Source of the DNA: Candidatus Methanosuratincola sp.
GTDB lineage: Archaea > Thermoproteota > Methanomethylicia > Methanomethylicales > Methanomethylicaceae
Length of the DNA stretch: 64,000 nucleotides
Assembly: GCA_014361455.1 (NCBI GenBank)
Contig: JACIVP010000001.1
Coordinates: 186,001-250,000, forward strand
Direction of reading: 5' to 3'
Shown piece by piece: positions 34,112 through 42,825 of the stretch; the stretch's first letter is position 1, and every line of letters begins with the position of its first letter. The translations under genes and the position numbers were made by a program. The notes beneath the pieces were generated by a model that worked only from the letters and a program-made list of their open reading frames with translations, was not told the DNA's origin and ran no database searches.

Positions 34112-34759
34112 ATGAACAAATTACACAGTGTGGATGATCACATGGTCGATGAGAGGAGGAAGACTTTCGTAGCCCGCGAGGACCTGCTCAGGGCACTCGC
34201 CGAGATCGCAAAGGAGAACGGCAAGAGCCTGTACGAGACCGTGAACGAGATCTTCGAATCCGCAATCCTGTTCAACAAGGCGGACGTGAAGATGGATGCG
34301 ATACTCGAAGACTACGAGAAAATAAAGTCCGCCAAGGAGGCAGGGTACATCCTCTGCCTCGAGAACCTTTGGTCAGAGATCAACGAGATCGCCTACAGGG
34401 CTTCTCCTGCAGAGGCAATTGCGTCTTGGAGGAATGCTGGCATCTGGTTAGCTAAGAGGCATGTTGCGGGCCACCCCGTTGGCTATCTCGATTCAATAAA
34501 GGATGAGCTCGCATGCTCGCTGTGGAACGCCTCCGAGCTCTCAATGAAATGGGATGCGCAGGGGGGGGAGATTGAGATAAACGTCCTCGCACCCCGCTTC
34601 TCAAGGAGTCAGTCCGAGCTTTTGGCGTCCTTCTTGGAGGGCATGCTCTCCGCACTCGGGCTCAGCCTGAATGGCAAGGAGTTTGGCAGCGGCTTTGTCA
34701 GGGTATTGGGAGCGCGGCAGAAGGCTCAAATCGAGGGGGAGTCTCTTGAGAAGTCCTAA
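34112..34759 (+). CDS. Putative ribbon-helix-helix regulator, paralogue 1
   Basis: 215 residues. The segment at about 15-52 (RKTFVAREDLLRALAEIAKENGKSLYETVNEIFESAI) has the strand-helix-helix pattern of RHH DNA-binding proteins. The remainder (about 60-200) is an alpha/beta domain that aligns by eye with the next gene's product (MDAILEDYEKIKSAKEAG, WRNAGIWLAKRHVAG, ASFLEGMLSALGLSL). The function is not recognised. The two genes overlap, precede the S-layer gene on the same strand, and may control it. That is inference. Confidence 0.6.
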   Translation: MNKLHSVDDHMVDERRKTFVAREDLLRALAEIAKENGKSLYETVNEIFESAILFNKADVKMDAILEDYEKIKSAKEAGYILCLENLWSEINEIAYRASPAEAIASWRNAGIWLAKRHVAGHPVGYLDSIKDELACSLWNASELSMKWDAQGGEIEINVLAPRFSRSQSELLASFLEGMLSALGLSLNGKEFGSGFVRVLGARQKAQIEGESLEKS

Positions 34760-35318
34760 GTCGGGCAAGAAGTTAGTTTACATCTCGGAGGACCTGCTGA
34801 ACAATATATCCGAGATCTCTAAGAAGAAGGGCGAGTCTATCACGAAGTACATCGAGGACCTCCTTGAGCAGGCGGTGCGGATAGACCGCCTTGGGTTCCG
34901 ATCCGAGGATCTGGCCGACATCCTGGAAGTGATACATGTCCAGCGCACGCTCGGGGGAACATTCGTTCCCCTCGATGTCCTTAACTCTGCCATTGACACG
35001 GGCTCAAACGGTCTTAGCGAAAAGTGGTATGAGAGTGGCAGGCTCTACGGCAGGTACCTCAAGGCAAGGTTCAATGATCCCGTGAATGTGCTCAAGCTCC
35101 TGCTCCGCGTGATGAGGTGGGACCTGAACGAGGTCGATGCCGTGCAGGAGTGCCACTCCGTCGCTATAAGATGCGTCTCCACGAGCCTCACGAAAGCTGG
35201 GGCCGCTTCCCTATCAAAGTTCATCGAGGGGGCGATGCACGGGATGGGCTACCGGACGGAGTGTGAAGAATCGATGAAGGGCATAGTGATATGCTCATTC
35301 AGGGCGGAGGACGCTTGA
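34746..35318 (+). CDS. Putative ribbon-helix-helix regulator, paralogue 2
   Basis: 190 residues from a TTG that follows GGGGGAG; the open frame extends upstream but that part lies within paralogue 1. N-terminal strand-helix-helix (KLVYISEDLLNNISEISKKKGESITKYIEDLLEQAV), then the same C-terminal domain as its neighbour (LADILEVIHVQRTLGG, WYESGRLYGRYLKARFNDPVNVLK, LSKFIEGAMHGMGY). The 14-bp overlap with paralogue 1 implies coupled translation and a likely heterodimer. It ends 130 bp before the S-layer gene. Confidence 0.6.
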   Translation: MRSPKSGKKLVYISEDLLNNISEISKKKGESITKYIEDLLEQAVRIDRLGFRSEDLADILEVIHVQRTLGGTFVPLDVLNSAIDTGSNGLSEKWYESGRLYGRYLKARFNDPVNVLKLLLRVMRWDLNEVDAVQECHSVAIRCVSTSLTKAGAASLSKFIEGAMHGMGYRTECEESMKGIVICSFRAEDA

Positions 35319-35372
35319 ATTTGTGCATATTTTGTTAATCAGTTAATGTTTTATGTACATAACTAGATATAT

Positions 35373-35448
35373 ACTCTTAAGAGTTCACATAAGCTATATA
35401 TGTTGACGCAAGGATACTCTCTTCTACGAAAAATAAGGTGAATAAGAA
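35373..35448 (+). promoter_or_regulatory. S-layer gene promoter with palindromic site
   Basis: A perfect 12-bp palindrome ACTCTTAAGAGT (35373-35384) lies directly upstream of a TATA box CTATATATG (about 35394-35402). AAGGTGA at about 35436-35442 is a good ribosome site before the ATG at 35449. The palindrome placed before the TATA/BRE region fits an activator or repressor site; the adjacent RHH pair are candidate binders. Confidence 0.5.
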
Positions 35449-37587
35449 ATGGACATAAAGAAGATTTTTAGTGTACCCATAGTGGCAATCCTATTGCTTC
35501 CGGCGCTCTTCGCTGCATTCCCGCTCGTGTCTGCGACCATCACAGAGAGGCCTGTCATCTATTATAATGGCACAACCGCGGATCCATTGCTTGTTCCGGC
35601 TGGCAGCAACATAAGCATTTGGACCGGCAACATGACGATTACAGGCGCGCAGGTCTGGCTGTGGCTCTCCGCCTCGGGCAGCGCTGACGCAAACCAGGAC
35701 AACGGAGACAGGTGGTACGCGGGCCCGTTCTACATGGGCGATGTCTTGAACGCAACTCCAACGCCCTACACGATAACTCCTCCTGCGCCCTTCAACCAAG
35801 AGGGCAGGAACTACACCTACACCGTGGGTGGCAACTGGATAAACGGGACAATCCCGTTAATGGTCCAGGGCGAAGTTGACTACTGGGTTAAGATCACCGA
35901 CGTGAACCCAGTGACCACCCCGACGGTACCCTCGTCAGACGTGGGCGTCTCGACCAGCAGGATCAATTTCGAGGGCGGCTTCTTAATGACTCCGGTCTCG
36001 GGCGCGCCTGACACCCCTGTCACGGTCTCGGGCTCCGCACTCCCGATCGATATGACCTACAACATCACCCAGAACGGCGAGTTCGTTGCGAACGTCTCCG
36101 TTGCGACATACAACGAGTCCGGCTGGCTATGGACCGGCTTTACCTACACATTCCCAGTGCTTGATCTGAAAAACAAGCTTTCGTCAGGTACTCCCCCACA
36201 ATCAGCCAACGTAACAATTAAGGTCGTAGACGAGGCGAACAGCACAATGTTTACTGGCAACTTCACAGAGTACTATAGAGAGGTCTATGTGGACAACGAT
36301 GCCTGGGGTCTCAGTGGAAACGCCTCGAGTTTGGCCTTACACGGTGGTAATTACAGTTGCACACAGTCACAGAACATAACATTCTCGACTGGAGGGCAGT
36401 ACAACATCTCTCTCTGGTGGTTCCCATACAACGGCCAGGCTAACATTTACCTGAACAGCATACTCGTTGCCTCGGGCATAGCCCTCAACGAGAGCGGCGC
36501 TGTCGGTAACTACACTATAACCATACCTGAGATGCCTTCTGGTAGCTACACATTCAGGGTGATCGACAACAACAATGTCGAGTACAACTTTACGGTCTGC
36601 GTTGTCCAGGTTCCGACAATCGACTTCACTCCTGACGAGGGCGGATGCGGCGACGAAGTGACACTTACCTTCACCAATATGGCTGACTGGATCGGCGAGT
36701 ACGTGACGGTCTGGTTTAACAATACTGCGACTAATTCCACAATGCTCGCCAACCTCACTGTGCCGAGCTCGAGCTTTAACATCACCGTGACTGTACCACA
36801 CTCTGCTGGAGGAGCGCGCTACGTATTCCTCGGAAACATTAATGGAACACCACTTACCTATGGTCCATCGAACAAAACGATTAACACCACATTCCTAGTG
36901 ACCCCGAAGGTCTGGGTTGACCCAGCCTCGTTCAGCAACGACGGCTTGACATTCTGGGTATACGGCTGTGGCTTCAATGTTACGCAGTTCTACTTTGTCA
37001 ATGTCGACAACCAGCTCATGAGCGGACTAGTAAAATCGAACGCTAGCGGCGATGTCGCATGCCAGCTCGTGAAGGCAGGCTTCAGGCCAGGCATGCACGC
37101 TGTTTCGTTCTACTCGAATGACACCTTATATACGGACAATGTGACAATCTACGCCTATGCAACATTCACGGTAGCCGCCACCGGTGACCTCGTGATTGGA
37201 GACCTAATGGACTACATGAACTCCTCGTTCTCGAGCTTAAACGCAAAGCTCGTGGCAATCGAAGATGACATCGCAACCGTGCAGACAACCCTCGGCACAA
37301 TGCAGACGAGCATCAACAACCTCGACGCCAAGGTGGTAGCACTCCAAGGCGACATGGCCACCGTCCAGACGATCCTCGGAACAATCAACGGTACAGTGAC
37401 CGCGATCAACGGCAACGTTGCGACCGTGAAGACCGACGTCGGTACGATCAAGGCCGAAATCTCCTCGATGGAGGGCTTCCTGCCTGTCGACATGACCCCG
37501 GTCTGGATCGCAGTCGTGCTGGCACTGATTGCAGCAATTGCTTCCATATACGGCATATTCGTCATCAGGAGCAAGATCGCGGCTTAA
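35449..37587 (+). CDS. S-layer-like surface glycoprotein
   Basis: 712 residues. A signal peptide (IFSVPIVAILLLPALFAAFPLVSA) is followed by Ig-like beta-rich domains with very many N-x-S/T glycosylation sites. Near the C-terminus a heptad coiled coil (about 585-675, repeats of the type LNAKLVAIEDDIATVQTTLGTM) leads to a single TM helix (about 685-707) and a short basic tail. Low lysine and high Thr/Asn/Ser content, the stalk-plus-anchor layout, and a strong promoter are those of archaeal S-layer proteins. A major cell-surface role is likely but not proven; a T-rich terminator follows. Confidence 0.8.
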   Translation: MDIKKIFSVPIVAILLLPALFAAFPLVSATITERPVIYYNGTTADPLLVPAGSNISIWTGNMTITGAQVWLWLSASGSADANQDNGDRWYAGPFYMGDVLNATPTPYTITPPAPFNQEGRNYTYTVGGNWINGTIPLMVQGEVDYWVKITDVNPVTTPTVPSSDVGVSTSRINFEGGFLMTPVSGAPDTPVTVSGSALPIDMTYNITQNGEFVANVSVATYNESGWLWTGFTYTFPVLDLKNKLSSGTPPQSANVTIKVVDEANSTMFTGNFTEYYREVYVDNDAWGLSGNASSLALHGGNYSCTQSQNITFSTGGQYNISLWWFPYNGQANIYLNSILVASGIALNESGAVGNYTITIPEMPSGSYTFRVIDNNNVEYNFTVCVVQVPTIDFTPDEGGCGDEVTLTFTNMADWIGEYVTVWFNNTATNSTMLANLTVPSSSFNITVTVPHSAGGARYVFLGNINGTPLTYGPSNKTINTTFLVTPKVWVDPASFSNDGLTFWVYGCGFNVTQFYFVNVDNQLMSGLVKSNASGDVACQLVKAGFRPGMHAVSFYSNDTLYTDNVTIYAYATFTVAATGDLVIGDLMDYMNSSFSSLNAKLVAIEDDIATVQTTLGTMQTSINNLDAKVVALQGDMATVQTILGTINGTVTAINGNVATVKTDVGTIKAEISSMEGFLPVDMTPVWIAVVLALIAAIASIYGIFVIRSKIAA

Positions 37588-37598
37588 GCCGCGCATAA

Positions 37599-37618
37599 TT
37601 TTTTTCTTTTTTTAGTTT
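37599..37618 (+). terminator. T-rich terminator after the S-layer gene
   Basis: AATTTTTTTCTTTTTTTAG begins about 12 bp after the stop codon. It is the cleanest poly-T archaeal terminator in the window. Nothing else is seen in the remaining spacer up to 37848. Confidence 0.6.
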
Positions 37619-37848
37619 ATTGAGAATTTCGAAAACCCCGCTTCTTTGGAGATATTTACCAGAATAGGGTCTTTCTTTCCATCAATTCAGACAAACGCAA
37701 TGGCGAGCCATGATTTGAAAACGCCTGGTCGGAAAGGTGTCCTTTCCCTTTTGTAGGATGATAATGCTCAGACGATTGAAAAATTCCATGATTTGTAAGG
37801 AACATCGGTGCATCCTGGCCTAACCAGAAATAATCAAGGCCGAATATC

Positions 37849-38724
37849 CTATGACTTTCCGTCTAGGAAATTGGTCAGCTCTTCAATTGTCGGAAGACCT
37901 TTTCTCGCGCCCTTTTTTTGGATTTTGAGGGCCGCAGAACCGCACCCCCATCTCAGCGCCTCGTTTAGATCATGCCCCATCAAGACCGATGAAACGAAGC
38001 CCGCGTTGAACGCGTCCCCGGCACCAGTCGTGTCCAGCACTTCAACTCTGAAAGCTTGGCAGTACACTTCGCCGCCCTTCGAGTATAATGTGGCACCCCT
38101 TTCCCCCTGCTTCACTACTATCGCCTTCAGCCTCCTTAGAAGTCCACTCATCGAACTGCTTCCTTTCAATACCGCTTCAAGTTCTGCCTCGTTAAGCATC
38201 AGGTAGTCCACCCCATCCAGATCATCGGGCGAGTAGCCTCCTGCAGCGCCCCCTGGGTCGAAGGAGAGGGATGCCATGCCCTTGCGCCCAACCACCTCCC
38301 GGAGGGCTTCCCTAGGGACATTCGAGAGATGGATATGCCTGGGCCTGCCGATGTTGCACTGGCGTATCGCCTCCACGAGCATCCCGTTCGCCCCCCGCCA
38401 TGCAATCATGGTCCTGGACCCCCCCTCGACTATAATGCCGACCGCACCTGTCCCGATCTCGCACTCAAGGATCTCCTCTGTCCCAACGCCATTGCGCTTC
38501 AACTCCTCCACAGCCATCCTGCCGAAGACATCTCTGCCTACACAACCGACGATTCCACAGGAGACCCCAAGCCTCGAAAGGCCCACTGCAAAGTTGGCAG
38601 CAGATCCCCCGTGAGAAGCCATAAATCCATCTGCCGCTGTCTCCGAATCCCTTGCCGGGTATTCCCTTGTATAAAAAGTGAGGTCTATGTTTATGTTCCC
38701 TATAGCAATGACATCCCTTTCCAA
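37849..38724 (-). CDS. PfkB-family carbohydrate/nucleoside kinase
   Basis: 291 residues of the ribokinase fold. The N-terminal signature is visible as GNINIDLTFYTREYPARDSETAADGFMASHGGSAANFAVGLSRLG, and the C-terminal catalytic one as DTTGAGDAFNAGFVSSVL with the base Asp. It phosphorylates a sugar or nucleoside with ATP or ADP; the substrate (for example ribose, inosine/cytidine, or a sugar acid) is not readable. Transcribed leftward from tandem TATA boxes, alone. Confidence 0.88.
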   Translation of the reverse strand: MERDVIAIGNINIDLTFYTREYPARDSETAADGFMASHGGSAANFAVGLSRLGVSCGIVGCVGRDVFGRMAVEELKRNGVGTEEILECEIGTGAVGIIVEGGSRTMIAWRGANGMLVEAIRQCNIGRPRHIHLSNVPREALREVVGRKGMASLSFDPGGAAGGYSPDDLDGVDYLMLNEAELEAVLKGSSSMSGLLRRLKAIVVKQGERGATLYSKGGEVYCQAFRVEVLDTTGAGDAFNAGFVSSVLMGHDLNEALRWGCGSAALKIQKKGARKGLPTIEELTNFLDGKS

Positions 38725-38749
38725 TTTAAAACCCCATACAGTATCCGGC

Positions 38750-38790
38750 GAATCGGCTATAAACCCCTTCGGCTATAAACCACTATCGGT
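38750..38790 (-). promoter_or_regulatory. Tandem TATA boxes upstream of the PfkB gene
   Basis: The sequence CGGCTATAAACC occurs twice 16 bp apart (about 38753 and 38769), so on the minus strand there are two GGTTTATAGCCG boxes. The nearer one is about 30-35 bp from the kinase ATG at 38724, right for a short-leader transcript; the second may be a duplicated promoter. Confidence 0.4.
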
Positions 38791-38944
38791 CCGCAGCCTT
38801 TGCACGAGCCGTATGTTATTGTGATATGGAAATGATGGGTCTGCGCTGTGGAATCGCTGAAAGAAGATGTACATGGCTTGCACAAGCAATTACACGATCA
38901 ATCTCGGCGTGTGCCCAGCTTACATGAAGCCCCCCTCGATGATC

Positions 38945-39628
38945 TCAGAGTATGACCCTTGCATCCAATATCCTGCACCCCTTCTCGTATGCGACCACAG
39001 GGTTCAGGTCAAGCTCCCTGATCTCCTCAAGCTCAGTCACCATATTGGACACTCTGAGGAGCGCTTCTACAATGCTGCCGACATCTGACGGTCTCCTTCC
39101 CCTGACTCCCTTCAGAAGCGGGTATGCTTTCAGCTCAGCGACCATCTCCTCTGCATCCTGCCTCTCTATTGGGGCGACCCTGAAAGAGACGTCCTTGAAG
39201 ACCTCGACGAAGATGCCGCCGAGACCGAACATCAGGACAGGGCCGAACTGGGGGTCGCGCTTTGCACCTATTATCGTCTCCACGCCTGGCGGCGCCATCT
39301 TCTCCAAGAGTATGCCCTCGAAGCTGAAGCCCTTCTCCTCCGCAACCCTTTCCATCCTCTCAAACACCTCTTTCAGGGAACCCTCTTCGACGTTTAGGGC
39401 TACACCACCGACATCCGACTTGTGAATTACATCCGGTGACACGATTTTCATAACAACTGGATATCCGAGGGCGGTTCCGGCTGCCTGCGCCTCATCTCTA
39501 GTCTTTACTACCCTCCACTCGGCGACCGGCAGACCATATAACCTGCAAAGCTCTTTCGCCTCCGGCTCAAGGAGCCACCCTCTCTCCATACCTCTGGCGA
39601 GTATTTCCTTGGACATGGCTACCATCAA
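38945..39628 (-). CDS. acdB: ADP-forming acetyl/acyl-CoA synthetase, beta subunit
   Basis: 227 residues of the ATP-grasp subunit of archaeal acyl-CoA synthetase (ADP-forming), which converts acyl-CoA, ADP and phosphate to acid, CoA and ATP. The segments GYPVVMKIVSPDVIHKSDVGGVALNV, ILLEKMAPPGVETIIGAKRDPQFGPVLMFGLGGIFVE and LDLNPVVAYEKG are characteristic. The first codon could be TTG 39628, ATG 39625 or ATG 39616. No alpha subunit gene lies in the window. Together with Ior and Por it implies substrate-level ATP from amino and 2-oxo acids. Confidence 0.93.
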   Translation of the reverse strand: MMVAMSKEILARGMERGWLLEPEAKELCRLYGLPVAEWRVVKTRDEAQAAGTALGYPVVMKIVSPDVIHKSDVGGVALNVEEGSLKEVFERMERVAEEKGFSFEGILLEKMAPPGVETIIGAKRDPQFGPVLMFGLGGIFVEVFKDVSFRVAPIERQDAEEMVAELKAYPLLKGVRGRRPSDVGSIVEALLRVSNMVTELEEIRELDLNPVVAYEKGCRILDARVIL

Positions 39629-39686
39629 CTATGGATGAGGAGGGGTGCGTTAAAAATGCTTCTTCTCCCCACTGAACATTGCATCA

Positions 39687-39896
39687 ATGTGCCTTCCTGA
39701 TGCTACCCATACAACAATTGTCTATTCTATATTTTCTATAGGGAAATGTTGTGATGCCGCAGTGGCCCACGTTATAGCAAAAATTCCCGACACTTCTCTT
39801 GGTAATGAAGCCATTGCTAGATGGACTGAGTCCAATGTGAAGGTCGTAGCCTCTCCTATGCACCCAAGTTTTACGGTGACTACAGCAAATTCGTGA
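39687..39896 (+). CDS. Uncertain short open frame in a 600-bp gene-poor stretch
   Basis: 69 codons from ATG, middle part IGKCCDAAVAHVIAKIPDTSLGNEAIARWTESNVKVV. The composition looks protein-like, but no family is recognised and no ribosome site stands out. Open frames also exist on the opposite strand. It may be a gene fragment. Low confidence. Confidence 0.25.
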   Translation: MCLPDATHTTIVYSIFSIGKCCDAAVAHVIAKIPDTSLGNEAIARWTESNVKVVASPMHPSFTVTTANS

Positions 39897-39939
39897 TGGG
39901 GGGGCGGCATCGTGGGCCCAAAGATTATCCCGGAACTCC

Positions 39940-40053
39940 ATGCCATACTTTATTTATTCAAAGAACCGCAGGGCGGAAGAAATAGCCGCGAACACAGTGG
40001 TCTTGGGTGTTCTCGCTGGCTGGGGGTGTTGCCTCTCCCTGAGGTTGGGCTGA
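39940..40053 (+). CDS. Possible 37-residue membrane-like small protein
   Basis: Starts at ATG, basic N-terminus (YFIYSKNRRAEEIAANT) followed by one hydrophobic stretch (VVLGVLAGWGCCLSL). Its stop overlaps a seven-codon open frame that carries GGAGGAGATAAAGGAGG, which in turn overlaps the next small frame. No family is recognised. Confidence 0.25.
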   Translation: MPYFIYSKNRRAEEIAANTVVLGVLAGWGCCLSLRLG

Positions 40054-40072
40054 TGGAGGAGATAAAGGAGGT

Positions 40073-40156
40073 TTGAAAAAGAGGTTCGGCTCTTGGCCCG
40101 GAGCGAACTGCAGCAAGTGCGGCCAGTACAGGATATGCCGGCGGGGAAAGAGCTGA
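40073..40156 (+). CDS. Possible 27-residue cysteine-containing small protein
   Basis: Starts at TTG directly after AAAGGAGG (spacing is very short), sequence beginning KKRFGSWPG and containing CSKCGQYRIC, a CxxC...C pattern that could bind a metal, and a basic end. It lies about 80 bp before the ior genes. Whether it is made is unknown. Confidence 0.25.
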   Translation: MKKRFGSWPGANCSKCGQYRICRRGKS

Positions 40157-40197
40157 CGCCTGAAAGTGGTCTATTAACAGACGCCCGCCGGAAGCCC

Positions 40198-40235
40198 AAA
40201 CCTTTTAAGGATGGGCGCATGTCACCTATTGTTTT
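40198..40235 (+). promoter_or_regulatory. Promoter of the iorAB operon
   Basis: ACCTTTTAAGG at about 40199-40209 is a TATA box some 27-35 bp before the GTG at 40236. This predicts a leaderless or nearly leaderless message and supports the GTG start. Confidence 0.45.
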
Positions 40236-42179
40236 GTGGCGCAGGTGCAGATGATGCCTAATGTTGTAGCCAAGGATTCGCCTGGGGCGAGGCACCTCCT
40301 CCTCGGCAACGAGGCAGTTGCAAGGGGGGCAATCGAGCACAATGTTGAGATAGCCGCCGCCTATCCGGGAACACCTTCATCGGAGATCGTGGAGACATTG
40401 GCAGAGGTTGCCGATGATGTTGGTATGCATGTCCAGTGGTCCACGAACGAGAAAGTAGCCTTTGAGGTCGCCATAGGCGGGGCCATCTGCGGCAAGCGGA
40501 GCCTAGCCTCGATGAAGCACATCGGGGCGAACTGGATAATGGACCCATTGATGCACGCCGTCTACCACGGCTTCGATGCCGGGCTGATTTTAATATCTGC
40601 GGACGACCCGTCTGGTCACAGCTCAGCGAATGAGCAGGACAACCGGTATATGGCACTGCTGGCAGAGATCCCTGCGATCGAGCCATCCGACTTCCAGGAG
40701 GCCAAGGACTATGTCGGTCACGCCCTTACGGTCTCTGAGGAGATCCGTCTCCCCGTCATGCTGAGGCTCGTGACTAGGATCTGCCACTCGAGGGGAGATT
40801 GCATTTTTGGTGAGATTCACCGCGAGAAGAGGCAGCCCAAATTCTCGGATGACTACTATAGGGACTTTGTCCTCGGGGAAGGGATCGTCGGCCCCAAGGT
40901 CATTCCGAAGATGCACAGGACACAGCACGAGAAGCTGAAGCGGGTCGAGGGTGTTGCAGCTAGGCTGGGCCTCTTCAATTCCGAGAAGCCGGAGCGCCCG
41001 ATCGGTGACCTAGGGGTGATCGCATCCTCAGCCCCCGTCGGGTACGTCCTGGATTCCCTTACTGGCAGGGGGATAAGGGATAAGGTGGGCTTCCTCAAAC
41101 TTGGTTTATCGAACCCATTCCCGGAAGAGACTGTCTCGGACTTCATCTCGGGCTTCGATAAAATCCTAGTCGTCGAGGAGGGAGAGCCATTCATAGAACG
41201 CCACCTGGACGCGTTGGTAAAGCGTGTCAACCCTGCACTCAAGATCTTCGGGAAGCTTTCCTCTCACCTGCCGCGGGAGGGTGAACTGAACTTCTCCCTC
41301 GTAGACGATGCCTTGGCTGTGCTGCTGGGGCTCGAGAGGCGCTCGCCCCCTGCCGAGAAGCTGAGGCTCACAGAAGCCGCCTCGGCTCTTCTCACCCCGA
41401 GGACGCTTACGATGTGCGCAGGCTGCCCCCACAGGGCGGCATACTACGCTGCAAAGAAGGCAACAAGGAATGTTGCAAATGCCAGGTACATCGCCATAGG
41501 GGACATAGGTTGCTACACGCTGGGTATGTACCCGCCACTTCGTTTCATGCAGGATGTCTTCTGCATGGGCAGCTCCATAGGGATAGCCAACGGGATCGCA
41601 AAGGCGGGGATCGCAGATCCTGTGATAGCAACGATAGGGGACTCCACCTTCTATCATGCTGGGATCCCTGCGCTGATCAATGCGACATTCAACCAGGCAA
41701 ATGTAAAGGTGATGGTCTTGGACAACGAGGTCACCGCAATGACCGGGTACCAGCCCCACCCTGGCTGCGGCCAGACCGCGACATTGAAGCCAACCAAGAA
41801 TGTGATGATAGAGAACCTGTGCGGTGCCTGCGGGATCGACTTCGTCAGGATAGTCGACCCTTACGACTTCAATTCCAGCGTCAAGGCGATGGAAGATGCT
41901 ATAAAATTTAACGGTCCTGCTGTGGTGATATTCCGGCGACTCTGCGCCCAGGAGTACCTGAGGAAGGCGAGGAGGCAGGGCATCCGGATCTCTAAGTACA
42001 GGGTCGACCCGGAGAAGTGCATCGGATGCAGGACCTGTGTCGCTGCATTCGGGTGCCCCGCGATCGGTTTCGATCGGGAGAAGAAGAAATCGTTCGTGGT
42101 GACCCTCGACTGCGCGGGCTGTGGCGTCTGCACAGCGGTCTGCCCGCAGGGTGCTTTTGTACTGGAGGAGGGGTCTTAA
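40236..42179 (+). CDS. iorA: Indolepyruvate:ferredoxin oxidoreductase, alpha subunit
   Basis: 647 residues. Oxidises aryl 2-oxo acids from aromatic amino acids to acyl-CoA with ferredoxin. N-terminal pyrimidine domain (LLGNEAVARGAIEHNVEIAAAYPGTPSSEIVE); central TPP domain (TMCAGCPHRAAYYA, IGDIGCYTLGMYPPL, GDSTFYHAGIPALINATFNQANVKVMVLDN); C-terminal two-cluster ferredoxin (CIGCRTCVAAFGCPAIGF, the IorA-type spacing, and CAGCGVCTAVCPQGA). Its stop overlaps the iorB ATG (TAATG), so the subunits are translated together. Confidence 0.95.
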   Translation: MAQVQMMPNVVAKDSPGARHLLLGNEAVARGAIEHNVEIAAAYPGTPSSEIVETLAEVADDVGMHVQWSTNEKVAFEVAIGGAICGKRSLASMKHIGANWIMDPLMHAVYHGFDAGLILISADDPSGHSSANEQDNRYMALLAEIPAIEPSDFQEAKDYVGHALTVSEEIRLPVMLRLVTRICHSRGDCIFGEIHREKRQPKFSDDYYRDFVLGEGIVGPKVIPKMHRTQHEKLKRVEGVAARLGLFNSEKPERPIGDLGVIASSAPVGYVLDSLTGRGIRDKVGFLKLGLSNPFPEETVSDFISGFDKILVVEEGEPFIERHLDALVKRVNPALKIFGKLSSHLPREGELNFSLVDDALAVLLGLERRSPPAEKLRLTEAASALLTPRTLTMCAGCPHRAAYYAAKKATRNVANARYIAIGDIGCYTLGMYPPLRFMQDVFCMGSSIGIANGIAKAGIADPVIATIGDSTFYHAGIPALINATFNQANVKVMVLDNEVTAMTGYQPHPGCGQTATLKPTKNVMIENLCGACGIDFVRIVDPYDFNSSVKAMEDAIKFNGPAVVIFRRLCAQEYLRKARRQGIRISKYRVDPEKCIGCRTCVAAFGCPAIGFDREKKKSFVVTLDCAGCGVCTAVCPQGAFVLEEGS

Positions 42180-42793
42180 TGGGAATCAAGTCTTTGGAGA
42201 TAGTGATCTCCGGAGTTGGGGGGCAAGGGAACGTCAGGGGTGCCCAGATGCTGGGGGCTGCAGCCGTGAAGGCTGGCTTCATGGTAAGGGTTTCTGATGT
42301 CTTCGGGATCGCCCAAAGAGGAGGTCCGGTACTGAGCCATGTCCGCATAGGCGAGGTCTACGGGACAATGGTGAGTGCCCACTCTGCGGACGTGGTGGTG
42401 GGGCTTGAGCCCATGGAGGCTCTCAGGGCAGTGTCTGCTTTTCTCAAACCTGGTGGCACCGTTGCGATGAGCACAAGGCCAATCTACCCTGTTGAGGTGA
42501 ACACGGGGAAGGCAGCCTACCCTAAGATGGAAGCGATCCTGGAGGCGATAAGGGTGGCAACGTCTAGGATAATCACACTCGATGCGACCGAGGTAGCCCA
42601 AAGCGCAGGCATTCCAATGGCAGCCAACGTGGTGATGCTAGGGGTCATTGCGGGAACCGGGATCTTGCCGTTCAGCGCTGACTATCTCAGGGAAGCCGTC
42701 AGGGAATACATACCTAGGTCAATCGAAGAGAACATGGTTGCGTTCGAAAGCGGCCTCAAAATAGGCGAGTCTTATATGAACCCCAGGACGTAA
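42179..42793 (+). CDS. iorB: Indolepyruvate:ferredoxin oxidoreductase, beta subunit
   Basis: 204 residues, the gamma-type domain of the 2-oxoacid oxidoreductase family: IVISGVGGQGNVRGAQMLGAAAVKAGF, FGIAQRGGPVLSHVRIGE, LEPMEALRAVSAFLKPGG. It binds CoA-related parts of the catalytic complex with IorA. The ATG at 42179 shares its A with the iorA stop. Second gene of the two-gene operon; a secreted protease gene follows on the same strand. Confidence 0.94.
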   Translation: MGIKSLEIVISGVGGQGNVRGAQMLGAAAVKAGFMVRVSDVFGIAQRGGPVLSHVRIGEVYGTMVSAHSADVVVGLEPMEALRAVSAFLKPGGTVAMSTRPIYPVEVNTGKAAYPKMEAILEAIRVATSRIITLDATEVAQSAGIPMAANVVMLGVIAGTGILPFSADYLREAVREYIPRSIEENMVAFESGLKIGESYMNPRT

Positions 42794-42825
42794 CGTCTTT
42801 TAGCACAAATGCAATAATTTCAGCT

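Noticed and set aside
34671-34745. Longer start for the second RHH-like gene
   Set aside because: The extra codons lie over the first paralogue and show no similarity to it; TTG 34746 has a ribosome site.
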